This document shows, in pieces, positions 1 to 8,344 of a DNA stretch of 64,000 nt. Source of the DNA: Paenibacillus sp. RC334. GTDB lineage: Bacteria; Bacillota; Bacilli; Paenibacillales; Paenibacillaceae. The notes below the pieces were generated by a model. It had not been told where the DNA came from and made no database searches. It saw only the letters and a list, made by a program, of their open reading frames with translations. A program made the translations under genes and the position numbers. The stretch spans positions 5,915,553-5,979,552 of the forward strand of contig NZ_CP125370.1 of NCBI RefSeq assembly GCF_030034735.1. The letters are read 5' to 3'. Within the stretch, counting starts at the first letter, position 1. Each line of letters begins with the position of its first letter.

Positions 1-699
1 GAAGCCCGGGTAACGGGCGGCACGGAGCTGGCGCGCCGCCAGTGTGAGCAATCGCTGCGCTGGTTCTGGCTGTTGGGACTAGCGGCCGCGACAGGCTTAA
101 TTGTGCTGGCGGTGCCCGTCAATGTGATGCTGTACGCGGATGACACCGGCAGCGGAGTCATGCGCTGGATGGCGCTGACTGCCGTAGGCGGCACGCTCAG
201 CATTATCTCGGCGGCGCTGCTGCAAGGGCTGGGGGCAGTTCGCGCCCCAGCCTTGGCGATGCTCGCCGTAGCCGCAGCCAAGGCGTTGCTGAACTGGCTG
301 CTCGTGCCGCAGCTGGGCACGGCTGGCGCAGCCATCGCGGGAGCCGCCGCCTATCTGCTGGCAGCGGCGATCAACATCGCGCTGCTCGCCCGCCTGGCGG
401 GGCTGCGCTGGAGCTGGTCCGCCAGCGTGCTCAAGCCGGCGGTACTGCTTGTCGCCTTGGCCTGCGCAGCTGCGGCGGCGATGTGGGGCACCGGCGCCGC
501 GCTGGGTGCCTTGGGGTGGGCCGCCGGAGGCCGTGCCACGGCGGCGGCGGAAAGCCTGCTGGGCGTAGCCGCAGGCGCCGTGGTGTTTGTGATCGGCCTC
601 GCACGCTTGAGGCTGATCACGGAGGCGGAGCTTGCGGCGGTGCCCAAGCTCGGACGCCCGCTGGCAGCCGTGCTGCGCAGACTGCGCGTGCTGGCGTAG
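1..699 (+). CDS. yabM: YabM-like polysaccharide/lipid flippase, 3' fragment
   Basis: The reading frame is open from the first base of the window, so only the C-terminal 232 residues are present and the start lies upstream. Several hydrophobic helices are visible, rich in Ala, Gly and Leu, ending in a basic Arg-rich tail. Position directly before yabN, plus the membrane character, matches the MATE/MurJ-fold exporter YabM (SpoVB/Wzx relatives) of Bacillales. Such proteins are thought to flip lipid-linked saccharides. Base composition is far more GC-rich than the following genes, with long GCG/CTG codon runs. Family assignment leans on synteny because the diagnostic N-terminal half is outside the window. 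Confidence 0.6.
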   Translation, partial: EARVTGGTELARRQCEQSLRWFWLLGLAAATGLIVLAVPVNVMLYADDTGSGVMRWMALTAVGGTLSIISAALLQGLGAVRAPALAMLAVAAAKALLNWLLVPQLGTAGAAIAGAAAYLLAAAINIALLARLAGLRWSWSASVLKPAVLLVALACAAAAAMWGTGAALGALGWAAGGRATAAAESLLGVAAGAVVFVIGLARLRLITEAELAAVPKLGRPLAAVLRRLRVLA

Positions 700-860
700 C
701 CCGTAGCTATGCCGCTTGCGGTTGCGCGGCGGGGTAGCCATTTTATGAGCCTGTATATACTTTGTGGTATAGTAGTGCCAAAGCAAAGGAAGCGGAAGCA
801 GGCAACGCGCCGTATATTTACGGAGTGTGTGCCACGTTTCTGCGGAACGGAGGATTGGAC

Positions 861-2366
861 ATGAGCGCAATACTAACAGTCGTAGGATTAGGCTCGGGAG
901 ACCCGGATCAGCTTACGATAGGGATATTGAACAAAATGCGGGGCGCTTCGGCGCTGTATCTGCGGACGAAGGAGCACCCGGCAGTTAAGGTGCTGGATGA
1001 GTTTGGAGTGGCCTTCGAGTCGTTTGACACCGTGTATGAGACCAAGGAATCTTTTCCAGAGGTATACGAGGAAATTACCATTCAGTTGATAGCAGCGGCC
1101 GCTAAAGCTGCCGACGGAAGCGAAATCGTCTATGCGGTTCCGGGTCACCCGATGGTAGCGGAAGCGGCAGTACAATTGCTCAAAGAGCGTTGCCCTGCGC
1201 AGGACATTAAACTGAACATCCTTGGCGGCGAAAGTTTTCTGGATGAAGCTTTTGTGCGTCTTGGTTTTGACCCGATTGAAGGTTTCCAGTTGCTGGACGC
1301 AGGTACGCTGGATGCGAGCTGGCTTCAACCTCAGTTGCACACGCTGATCGGACAGGTATATGATACGTTTACGGCTTCAGATGTGAAGCTGTGTTTAATG
1401 GAGCGCTATCCTGATGACTATGAGGTCTACGTTGGTCATGCGCTTGGCGTGGAGGGCGAGGAAGCGGTGCATAAAGTGCCACTGTACGAGCTGGATCGGG
1501 TGGAGGGCTACGGAAACCTGTCTCTGGTGTACATACCGCGTAGTGAGGATGATGCGCTGAAACGGCGTTCTTTTGACCGCCTGCATGAGATTGTTGATAT
1601 TTTACGCAGTCCGGAAGGTTGTCCATGGGACCGGGAACAGACGCATCAGTCGATCCGCAAAAATCTGATCGAGGAAACCTATGAAGTCATTGAAACGATA
1701 GATGAGGACGATCCTGATCACATGAAGGAAGAGCTGGGCGATCTGCTGCTGCAAATTTTGCTGCATGCCCAGATGGAAGAAGAAGTTGGAACCTTCAATG
1801 TGTATGATGTGATTCAAGGACTGAATGACAAGCTCATTTTCCGCCATCCACACGTGTTTGGAGACAATCAGGCGAAGGATGCGGAAGAGGCGCTGCAAAA
1901 CTGGGAGCAGATGAAAGCCGAGGAAAAGCGGATGAAAGGCACAGCTTCAGCACAGCCTTCCGTACTGGATGGTGTCCCTCGTGATTTGCCTGCGCTCATG
2001 AAGTCGTACAAGCTCCAGAAAAAGGCGGCGAAAGTAGGCTTTAACTGGGATGGCATTGAAGGCGTATTCGACAAATTGGACGAAGAAGTGGCTGAGCTGA
2101 AGGAAGCGGTCCGCGAGGGACATTCCGTGGAGGCGCAGTTGCTGGAGTTGGGCGACGTGCTATTCGTTGCTGTGAACGCGGCCCGTTTTATGGGAGTTGA
2201 TCCAGAAGAGGCACTGTCCGCCACCAACCGCAAATTTATGGACCGATTCCAGTACATTGAGAAAAGATTACGCGAGCAGGGACGACGTCCCGAGGATAGT
2301 AGCGTGGATGAGATGGAGACGTACTGGCAGGAAGCGAAAAAACTCTTGGCAGATCTTAGGCCGTAA
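861..2366 (+). CDS. yabN: YabN: tetrapyrrole methylase-like / MazG pyrophosphohydrolase fusion
   Basis: This 501-residue protein has an N-terminal SAM-dependent tetrapyrrole methylase-like domain (residues 1-220, opening with VVGLGSGDPDQLTIG). A MazG NTP pyrophosphohydrolase follows, and a second MazG-like stretch closes the chain. The metal-binding pattern EETYEVIETIDEDD...EELGDLL is clear in the first MazG repeat. MazG proteins hydrolyse nucleoside triphosphates, often non-canonical ones or in stress; the role of the methylase half in this fusion is unknown. The ATG at 861 was chosen because it follows GGAGGA by 7 bases and starts at the conserved methylase motif; a longer frame upstream to 762 has no such support. 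Order yabM-yabN-(hup)-yabO is the usual one. Confidence 0.92.
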   Translation: MSAILTVVGLGSGDPDQLTIGILNKMRGASALYLRTKEHPAVKVLDEFGVAFESFDTVYETKESFPEVYEEITIQLIAAAAKAADGSEIVYAVPGHPMVAEAAVQLLKERCPAQDIKLNILGGESFLDEAFVRLGFDPIEGFQLLDAGTLDASWLQPQLHTLIGQVYDTFTASDVKLCLMERYPDDYEVYVGHALGVEGEEAVHKVPLYELDRVEGYGNLSLVYIPRSEDDALKRRSFDRLHEIVDILRSPEGCPWDREQTHQSIRKNLIEETYEVIETIDEDDPDHMKEELGDLLLQILLHAQMEEEVGTFNVYDVIQGLNDKLIFRHPHVFGDNQAKDAEEALQNWEQMKAEEKRMKGTASAQPSVLDGVPRDLPALMKSYKLQKKAAKVGFNWDGIEGVFDKLDEEVAELKEAVREGHSVEAQLLELGDVLFVAVNAARFMGVDPEEALSATNRKFMDRFQYIEKRLREQGRRPEDSSVDEMETYWQEAKKLLADLRP

Positions 2367-2661
2367 AGGCGGCAAATGCCCGTGTGGAGCGTGTCCATTT
2401 GAGGAGACTTGCCAATGGGGAGGCTTTTGTAGTAGGATGTTGGCTTAACTGGGGTCGAATTAAAAAACGACTGCCATTGCAGGATTTTTAAGGCCAAGCC
2501 AGAATAACTTGTAGTAATTCTGAAAATAACTGTAGTCTACGGGCAACCGTACACCAGTTGTGTTCAGAGCGGCTTCGGCCGCAGTTTGACCTCACGTCTG
2601 CCCCATTTTATGGACATGCAGCGTGATGATTATTTTTTGACATTTGGGAGGCTTTTAACTT
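2367..2661. other. Intergenic region before the HU gene
   Basis: No gene is supported here. The stretch holds the presumed promoter region of the HU gene, whose ribosome binding site GGGAGGC lies at 2646-2652. A TTGACA string at 2636-2641 is too close to the ATG to be its -35 box. I found no hairpin followed by T residues, so yabN may read through. Confidence 0.4.
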
Positions 2662-2934
2662 ATGAACAAGACAGATCTGATCAACAATATTTCCAGCAAA
2701 AGCGGTTTGAGCAAACGTGACGTTGAAGCTGTATTGAATGGCGTTCTTGGTGAAATTACAGATGCACTCGCCAGCGGCGACAAAGTGCAACTGATCGGCT
2801 TTGGTACTTTTGAAACGCGCAAGCGTTCCAGCCGTACAGGCCGCAATCCACAAACCGGCAACACGATTGAAATTCCAGAATCGACCGTTCCTGCTTTTAA
2901 AGCCGGTAATAAGCTTAAAGAAGCCGTCAACTAA
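2662..2934 (+). CDS. hup: DNA-binding protein HU
   Basis: A 90-residue HU-family protein starting MNKTDLINNI, with the DNA-binding beta-arm around residues 46-75 and the signature GFGTFETRKRSSRTGRNPQT. HU homodimers bend and compact DNA and act in nucleoid structure, replication and repair. It has a good Shine-Dalgarno sequence (GGGAGGC, 2646-2652). Its TAA overlaps the next ATG as TAATG, so HU and the S4 protein are translationally coupled. An HU gene inserted between yabN and yabO differs from B. subtilis, where hbs lies elsewhere. Confidence 0.97.
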   Translation: MNKTDLINNISSKSGLSKRDVEAVLNGVLGEITDALASGDKVQLIGFGTFETRKRSSRTGRNPQTGNTIEIPESTVPAFKAGNKLKEAVN

Positions 2935-3212
2935 TGCGTCTTGATAAATTCTTGAAAGTCTCGCGGCTGATTAAGCGGCGTACGGTAGCCAAGGACGTCT
3001 CCGAACAAGGGAGAGTCGTGGTGAATGGACGCGAAGCCAAGCCGAGCAGTGCGGTCAAAGTGGGCGATGAAATCACCGTCCAGTTTGGCCAGAAGCTGGT
3101 GACTGTGCGAGTGGAACGGCTCGCCGACACTACACGCAAGGACGAGGCTGCAAGTATGTACACTTTAGTGAAGGAAGAGCCCATTGCCAGAGACAATGGT
3201 TTGAACTGGTAA
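2934..3212 (+). CDS. rqcP: S4-domain RNA-binding protein RqcP (YabO)
   Basis: This 92-residue basic protein is almost entirely an S4 RNA-binding domain: MRLDKFLKVSRLIKRRTVAKD at the start and VNGREAKPSSAVKVGDEI in the middle. The B. subtilis orthologue (YabO/RqcP) binds stalled 50S subunits and, with RqcH, adds C-terminal alanine tails in ribosome-associated quality control. Length and position match. It overlaps the HU stop codon by one base and is followed by a terminator at 3245-3285, so HU and rqcP form one short unit. Confidence 0.93.
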   Translation: MRLDKFLKVSRLIKRRTVAKDVSEQGRVVVNGREAKPSSAVKVGDEITVQFGQKLVTVRVERLADTTRKDEAASMYTLVKEEPIARDNGLNW

Positions 3213-3244
3213 CTGGAATCTAACTTTCTAATATGCTGTACATT

Positions 3245-3285
3245 AAAGCATCCCTTCATATTCTCATGAAGGGGTGCTTTTTCTT
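3245..3285 (+). terminator. Rho-independent terminator after rqcP
   Basis: Arms AAAGCATCCCTTCAT (3245-3259) and ATGAAGGGGTGCTTT (3266-3280) pair nearly perfectly around a 6-base loop and run into a T-rich tail. Confidence 0.9.
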
Positions 3286-3360
3286 ATGCAGTTTCTTTCG
3301 TGCAGTTCTAAATCCTGTTGTCCCCTTCATAAGCTAAGAACAGAAGGAGGGGTACATGCC

Positions 3361-3645
3361 ATGATTGAACAAGGGAAGCCCAAACACCATGACCTGCGCA
3401 TGCAAAGCCGAAAGCAGCTCGACATTTCAGGCGTCAGCAATGTGGAGAGCTTTGACAGTGAAGAGTTCCTGCTTCAGACCGAGCTGGGTCATCTCACCAT
3501 TCGCGGACAGCATTTACATATCAAAAATCTCAGTCTGGAAGAGGGGCTGCTGTCCATTGAAGGTCTGATTACTTCCCTCGTCTACCTGGAGCCCGGGGCC
3601 CCGGCCAAAAACGGAAAAAGCCTATTCGGCAAGCTCTTCAAATGA
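3361..3645 (+). CDS. yabP: Sporulation protein YabP
   Basis: A 94-residue protein with the YabP fold core (LDISGVSNVESFDSEEF followed by TELGHLTIRGQHLHI). In Bacillales YabP is made in the mother cell and is linked to spore cortex or coat assembly together with YabQ. The ATG at 3361 was preferred over upstream codons because it sits 8 bases after GGAGGGG (3346-3352). The stop overlaps the yabQ start as ATGA, a coupling typical of this pair. Confidence 0.9.
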   Translation: MIEQGKPKHHDLRMQSRKQLDISGVSNVESFDSEEFLLQTELGHLTIRGQHLHIKNLSLEEGLLSIEGLITSLVYLEPGAPAKNGKSLFGKLFK

Positions 3646-4221
3646 ACCCTCACACACAATGGCTGACATTGACGTGGATGCTGCTGTCGGGCATAGCCAT
3701 GGGAGTGGTGTTCGACAGCTACCGGGTGCTGTCCATCCGCTTTCATTTTGCCCGTTGGAGCATTCATATGTTGGACGTGCTGTATTGGGTGGCCTCGGCC
3801 CTGTTTATTTTCCGTGTGCTGTACGCGAGTAATCGCGGTGAGCTGCGGTTTTATGTCTTTTTAGGACTACTTTTGGGGGGTTTGGCTCTATTTTTGGGCC
3901 TTTAGTGTTACAACCCAACGTTTTGTGGTAATGTTATTAAAGATAGTCCGCAGACTGACGTTGATCGTGAACAGCATACTGCGCATCCTGATTGTTCATC
4001 CGGTGTTGGCGCTGTATCGGCTGGTACGCAAGCTGGTCGGATGGACATGGGCACTTATTGTGCTCCTGGGAAGGATGCTGATATACATCTTGATGCCGGT
4101 TTGGAAGCCGCTCGTCTGGCTGATCGGTCCGCTTAAAGCGCGCTGGAGGACTCCAGAATTGCTTGTAAAGCTCGGCATCAGACTGAAAAACACAGCAAAA
4201 AGATGGTTTGGAAGGAGGTAG
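3642..4221 (+). pseudogene. yabQ: yabQ, apparently frameshifted (spore cortex biosynthesis)
   Basis: The first frame (3642-3905) encodes 87 residues with the YabQ start (MNPHTQWLTLTWMLLSGIAM) and stops early; YabQ is normally about 200 residues. The missing C-terminal membrane half is found in the next frame, open from 3865 to the TAG at 4219-4221, reading ...RFVVMLLKIVRRL... and ending KRWFGRR. Joining them by dropping one base of the six-G run at 3875-3880 gives a continuous protein of about 192 residues of the right hydrophobic pattern. YabQ is a mother-cell membrane protein needed for cortex formation. A sequencing or assembly error, a real mutation, or slippage-based correction would all look the same here. 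Confidence 0.75.
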
Positions 4222-4225
4222 TATC

Positions 4226-4555
4226 ATGCGTAATTCGTCTGTAGATCGCCATTCATCTCCTACGTCCAAGTCCAACGCGGGCGGGCGCAGGCGAATCATG
4301 ATTTGGTTGCTATCGCTTGCCGCCTTTGGTAGTTGGGCTATTTTTACCTTTTTTTCTCAAGGTATGATTATGGCCGATCGAAGTGAACAGCTCACCCAGA
4401 AGGAAAAACAGAAGCAAGCTGCTACACAAACGGAACAACAGCTCCAAACTGAAGTGAATCGTCTTAAGGACCCCGAGTATATCGGAGAAATCGCCAGAAG
4501 CAAGTACGGTCTTTACAAACCGGAAGAGACGCCAATCATCGGGGAGCAGAAATAG
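4226..4555 (+). CDS. divIC: Cell division protein DivIC (FtsB-like)
   Basis: A 109-residue bitopic membrane protein: a basic cytoplasmic N-terminus of about 30 residues, one transmembrane helix (IMIWLLSLAAFGSWAIFTFF), then an extracellular coiled coil rich in Gln, Lys and Glu, ending with the conserved patch PEYIGEIARSKYGLYKPEE. This is the FtsB/DivIC architecture; the protein joins DivIB and FtsL in the septal complex. The ATG at 4226 follows GGAGG (4214-4218), which overlaps the end of yabQ. Confidence 0.94.
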   Translation: MRNSSVDRHSSPTSKSNAGGRRRIMIWLLSLAAFGSWAIFTFFSQGMIMADRSEQLTQKEKQKQAATQTEQQLQTEVNRLKDPEYIGEIARSKYGLYKPEETPIIGEQK

Positions 4556-4579
4556 GCGCATCATTGGGTCAATGCTTAG

Positions 4580-4608
4580 TTGACCTTGGTTCCGCCATTT
4601 TGTATAAT
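4580..4608 (+). promoter_or_regulatory. Sigma-A promoter for yabR
   Basis: TTGACC (4580-4585), a 17-base spacer and TATAAT (4603-4608). It lies about 70 bases before the yabR ATG and downstream of the divIC stop. Confidence 0.85.
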
Positions 4609-4678
4609 CAAATCACCACAGCGGGATTTTTTTGCAAAAAAATCGGTTGTATATTTTAAGGGAGGATCATTTTATTCT

Positions 4679-5197
4679 ATGGCAATTGAAGTGGGCACCA
4701 AGTTAGAGGGCAAAGTGACAGGCATCACGCATTTTGGAGCATTTGTGGATTTGTCTGGAGGTGTCACGGGTCTCGTTCACATCTCGGAAATCGCCGATAA
4801 CTACGTTAAGGATGTTAACGATCACCTGAAGATTAATGATGTCGTGACGGTGAAAGTCATTAATGTTGACAAAGACGGCAAAATCGGACTTTCCATTAAG
4901 CAAACGATTGACAAGCCGGCAAGTGAAGCCCGTCCGCCAAGAGCTCCAAGACCGGAGCGCACAGGAGGACCAGGCGGAGGCGACCGTTTCGGCGGTGGAG
5001 GTTCAGGTCCAAGTCAAGGACGCGGTGGTGGTGGTTTCAACCGCGATCGTGGAGGCCGTTCGTTCAAGCCTGCACCGGGTAAACCTTCATTTGAGGATAA
5101 AATGTCACGCTTCCTGAAAGATAGTGAGGAACGCATTTCGTCGCTGAAAAAGAACACCGAAGGTAAACGCGGAGGACGCGGCGCGAAGCGTGTTTAA
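4679..5197 (+). CDS. yabR: S1 RNA-binding domain protein YabR
   Basis: This 172-residue protein has one S1 domain (residues 3-75: GTKLEGKVTGITHFGAFVDL ... GLVHISEI ... DKDGKIGLSIKQ), then a disordered Gly/Arg-rich tail with RGG-like repeats (residues 85-140), and a short Lys/Glu-rich end. It is related to general stress protein 13 and YabR and is expected to bind RNA. The RGG-rich tail is longer than in the B. subtilis protein. The ATG at 4679 starts at the conserved MAIEVG; its GGGAGG lies about 13 bases upstream, a rather long spacing. It has its own sigma-A promoter and a terminator just after. Confidence 0.92.
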   Translation: MAIEVGTKLEGKVTGITHFGAFVDLSGGVTGLVHISEIADNYVKDVNDHLKINDVVTVKVINVDKDGKIGLSIKQTIDKPASEARPPRAPRPERTGGPGGGDRFGGGGSGPSQGRGGGGFNRDRGGRSFKPAPGKPSFEDKMSRFLKDSEERISSLKKNTEGKRGGRGAKRV

Positions 5198-5230
5198 TTC
5201 ACTTTGACAACCGTATCAACCATACACGGA

Positions 5231-5266
5231 AAACCGTACAGTCGAAAGACTGCTACGGTTTTTTTG
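5231..5266 (+). terminator. Terminator after yabR
   Basis: Arms AACCGTACAGTC and GACTGCTACGGTT close on a GAAA tetraloop (5244-5247) with one bulged base, followed by seven T residues. Confidence 0.93.
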
Positions 5267-5711
5267 CGTTCTGCCGACAATAGCTGAAATATATGAAGAG
5301 CTATGGGAGCGTGGGAGATCCATCCGGCGGTAATTTTGCATGCGTTTTATGGTATTCAAGATTTGTTGAAGAAAAAGCAGGGCGATCAAGCTGAAAAGTG
5401 GACGTTTTTTTTGTCGTGTGGACTTAATCGTCCGACAAACTCCAACGGTTTTCCGTCTATCTTCTGGGCTAATCGCTAGTCTAAGCGAAAGTGTGGGCGA
5501 CAGGAAGGGGCTTTGTAGGGAGAGGGCGCTCGTAATTACCATACGCTTCCAAGCGGACGTAGCTTGGCATTGAGGCCGATGCTCTGTGCTTTCGCGCAGA
5601 ACGTTTTTTTGTCGGAAATTTCTTGGAATAAGACGTGAGGTTCTGACAAACTTTCTCAGTCGTTCCGGTTTAAGATGGGAACATCAAATTGATGAATGGG
5701 GTGCCTGACGC
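5267..5711 (+). promoter_or_regulatory. spoIIE upstream region with Spo0A-box-like sites
   Basis: No gene is supported in these 445 bases. Four strings resemble the Spo0A box TTTGTCGAA or its complement: TTTGTCGTG (5410-5418), TCCGACAAA (5431-5439), TTTGTCGGA (5608-5616) and TCTGACAAA (5642-5650). The last overlaps a -35-like CTGACA (5643-5648) that is 22 bases from TAAGAT (5671-5676). Spo0A-activated sigma-A promoters of spoIIE and spoIIG in B. subtilis also have over-long spacers. The reading as a Spo0A-controlled promoter is inference. Confidence 0.5.
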
Positions 5712-8219
5712 ATGATGGAGAAATGGAACGTGGTACATTTTCCAGGGTTGAAATCCAGAAAGTCCAAATCTAAAGAACGTACGGAAGGTTGGTCTTCCAG
5801 ACTCAAGAAGCGGCTGGATTCACATAAAGCAGTGCAATGGGTAACGGCGCAAAGATGGATGCTGCTATTGTCTGCGATGGGATTTTTACTGGGACGCGCC
5901 ACCATTTTGGACGAGCTATCCCCTTTTGCCCTCGCTTATTTTGCAGTCATCATGTTCCTGCGGCGTGATCTGATGCTGCCTGTAGCTGTATCGGTCGTGT
6001 TGGGCAGTCTGCTTGCCCCTTATCCATCCTTATTCATGATTGGCGGCGAGCTGCTTGTATTCTATCTCCTGTATCGTGGGCTACGAACCTTTGATCGGCT
6101 GGAATTATCTTATGCCCCGCTTATGGTTTTCCTGTCTGTGTTTATGGTCAATTTATTTTACGCGGTGATGGCCCCGTCCTTCACATGGTATGACCTTATC
6201 ATCGTAGGGACGGATGCGGTTCTCAGCTTTATGCTGACACTTGTTTTTACGCAGGCCATTCCATTGTTTACGTATCGCAAAAAGACAAGCCAGCTCAAAA
6301 ATGAGGAAATTTTGTGTCTGATCATTTTACTGGCCTCTGTGATGACGGGAGCGGTAGGATGGACGATTCACTCACTGTCTGTCGATCATGTGCTATCTCG
6401 CTATTTGGTCTTGGTATTCGCCTTGGTGGGAGGCGCTTCGTTGGGTGCTTCGGTCGGTGTGATTACCGGTTTAATTTTAAGCTTGGCCAATATGTCTGCG
6501 ATTGTGCAGATGAGTTTGCTCGCATTTGCCGGTTTGCTGGCAGGGATGCTGCGTGAAGGGCGAAAAGGCGCTGTGGCGCTCGGGATGTTGCTAGGTTCCT
6601 CAATTCTGACGATCTATTTGGACGGAACCGGGGATGTGCTAACATCGACCTGGGAGAGCTGTGCGGCGATTCTATTATTCTTAATGACCCCAAAAAGCTT
6701 CTTTAAAGCGGTTTCCACCTATGTTCCTGGTACGCAGGACCACGCCAAATCCCAGCATGAGTATGCCAAAAGGGTCCGTGATCTCACTGCCGAGCGGGTG
6801 ACGAAATTTTCCCGCGTATTCAGTCAGCTATCCCGCAGCTTTCACCAGATATCTGCGAGTGAGAGCGCGAAGCCGGAAGGTGAAATCGAGCATTTTATGA
6901 ACGCTGTGGCGGAGGGAACGTGTGCCTCCTGCTTCAAGTGCGAGCAGTGCTGGGACGGCAAGTTTATGCAAACCCATCAGTATATGACGGAAATGATGAG
7001 TGCTATTGAGGATAATCCGAATTTGATGCCGGAGCAGATGCCGCCGCAGTGGAGCAAGGCATGCGCCAAGACGGGCGCGGTGCTGCAAGTGATGAAGCAG
7101 CAGTATAGCCTCTACCAGCATAATATGCAGTGGAAACGCCAAGTATACGACAGTCGTCAGCTTGTTGCTGATCAGCTATCGGGCGTATCGCAGATTATGG
7201 AGGATTTGGCGCGGGAAATTCAGCGGGAAGGGCAAACCATGCATCGGCAGGAGGAGCAAATACGAGAGGCGCTTGATCGGCTGGGCTTATCCATACAATC
7301 TATTGAGATTATTAATTTGGATGCGGGCCAAGTAGAAATTGAGATTGTCCATGCTTATACAAGGGGATTTGACGAATGCCGGAAAATCATTGCTCCACTG
7401 CTGTCGGACATATTGGACGAGCATATTGCTGTGATGCGCGAAACGGCGGCAGATCGCCGCCAGGGGTTGGCTACAGTCATGTTTGGCTCCGCCAAAACAT
7501 ATGAAATTGCCACGGGAGTAGCAAGCGCTGCCAAAGGAGGGGATTTTTTCTCGGGAGACAGCTACAGCATGATGGAGCTGGGGAACGGGACCTTTGCAGT
7601 CTCTTTGAGCGATGGTATGGGCAATGGAGAGCGGGCGCAGCAAGAGAGCAGCGCGGCGCTTCAAATTTTGGAGGAATTACTGCAATCCGGCATGGATGAG
7701 AAGCTGGCGATCAAGTCGGTCAACTCTGTTCTGATGCTGAGATCACCCGAGGAGATGTATGCTACGGTTGATATGGCGCTAATTGATCAGTATACGGCCC
7801 GGACGACATTCATGAAGATTGGGTCAACACCGAGCTTTATTAAAAGAGGGGAGGAGGTCATTCCCGTATCTGCCAGTAATTTGCCGATTGGCATTATACA
7901 GGATATTGAAATTGATCTGGTGTCGCTTCAATTACAGCCGGGTGATATTTTGATCATGATCACAGATGGTATATACGACTCGCCGGGTTATGCGGTAAAC
8001 AAGGAAATATGGATGAAGCGCATGATTCAGGAAATTGAAAGCGATGACCCGCAGCAGTTGGCCGACTGCCTATTGGAACGAGTTATTCGTTACCAGCAAA
8101 ATCAAATCTATGATGACATGACGGTAGTTGTTAGCAAAATAGATCATTTCCGCCCAGAATGGGCCACGCTTCATGTACCGGGTATGAGCTGGAAGGAGCG
8201 CCCGCGTACGGTTAGCTGA
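5712..8219 (+). CDS. spoIIE: Stage II sporulation protein E, PP2C-type phosphatase
   Basis: This 835-residue protein has the SpoIIE plan: cytoplasmic basic N-terminus, about ten transmembrane helices (residues 45-340), a central FtsZ-interacting region, and a C-terminal PP2C phosphatase (from about residue 590). Metal-site motifs LSDGMGNGERA and ITDGIYDSPGY are intact. SpoIIE sits at the polar septum and dephosphorylates SpoIIAA, releasing sigma-F in the forespore. Two Met codons open the frame at 5712 and 5715 and either could be used. A Cys-rich stretch (CASCFKCEQCW, near residue 402) is visible in the central region. Confidence 0.97.
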   Translation: MMEKWNVVHFPGLKSRKSKSKERTEGWSSRLKKRLDSHKAVQWVTAQRWMLLLSAMGFLLGRATILDELSPFALAYFAVIMFLRRDLMLPVAVSVVLGSLLAPYPSLFMIGGELLVFYLLYRGLRTFDRLELSYAPLMVFLSVFMVNLFYAVMAPSFTWYDLIIVGTDAVLSFMLTLVFTQAIPLFTYRKKTSQLKNEEILCLIILLASVMTGAVGWTIHSLSVDHVLSRYLVLVFALVGGASLGASVGVITGLILSLANMSAIVQMSLLAFAGLLAGMLREGRKGAVALGMLLGSSILTIYLDGTGDVLTSTWESCAAILLFLMTPKSFFKAVSTYVPGTQDHAKSQHEYAKRVRDLTAERVTKFSRVFSQLSRSFHQISASESAKPEGEIEHFMNAVAEGTCASCFKCEQCWDGKFMQTHQYMTEMMSAIEDNPNLMPEQMPPQWSKACAKTGAVLQVMKQQYSLYQHNMQWKRQVYDSRQLVADQLSGVSQIMEDLAREIQREGQTMHRQEEQIREALDRLGLSIQSIEIINLDAGQVEIEIVHAYTRGFDECRKIIAPLLSDILDEHIAVMRETAADRRQGLATVMFGSAKTYEIATGVASAAKGGDFFSGDSYSMMELGNGTFAVSLSDGMGNGERAQQESSAALQILEELLQSGMDEKLAIKSVNSVLMLRSPEEMYATVDMALIDQYTARTTFMKIGSTPSFIKRGEEVIPVSASNLPIGIIQDIEIDLVSLQLQPGDILIMITDGIYDSPGYAVNKEIWMKRMIQEIESDDPQQLADCLLERVIRYQQNQIYDDMTVVVSKIDHFRPEWATLHVPGMSWKERPRTVS

Positions 8220-8344
8220 ATAGACATTGCCCGGGAAATTCCGCATCCTTTTAAAAAATCCGCACTCTTCGTTTGAATCGTTCGAGATTCGGCAAAGATA
8301 GAATCTATCAGGATAGATTACGAGGAAGCGGAGGTCAAAAAGCT

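Noticed and set aside
2367..2448. Cys-rich stretch (KCPCGACPFEETCQWGGFC) in another frame just after the yabN stop
   Set aside because: It has no start codon or ribosome site of its own and its frame begins inside yabN; chance coding is the simpler reading.
5216..5542. 108-codon minus-strand frame upstream of spoIIE
   Set aside because: It runs through the yabR terminator and Spo0A-box-like region, with no ribosome site or family features.
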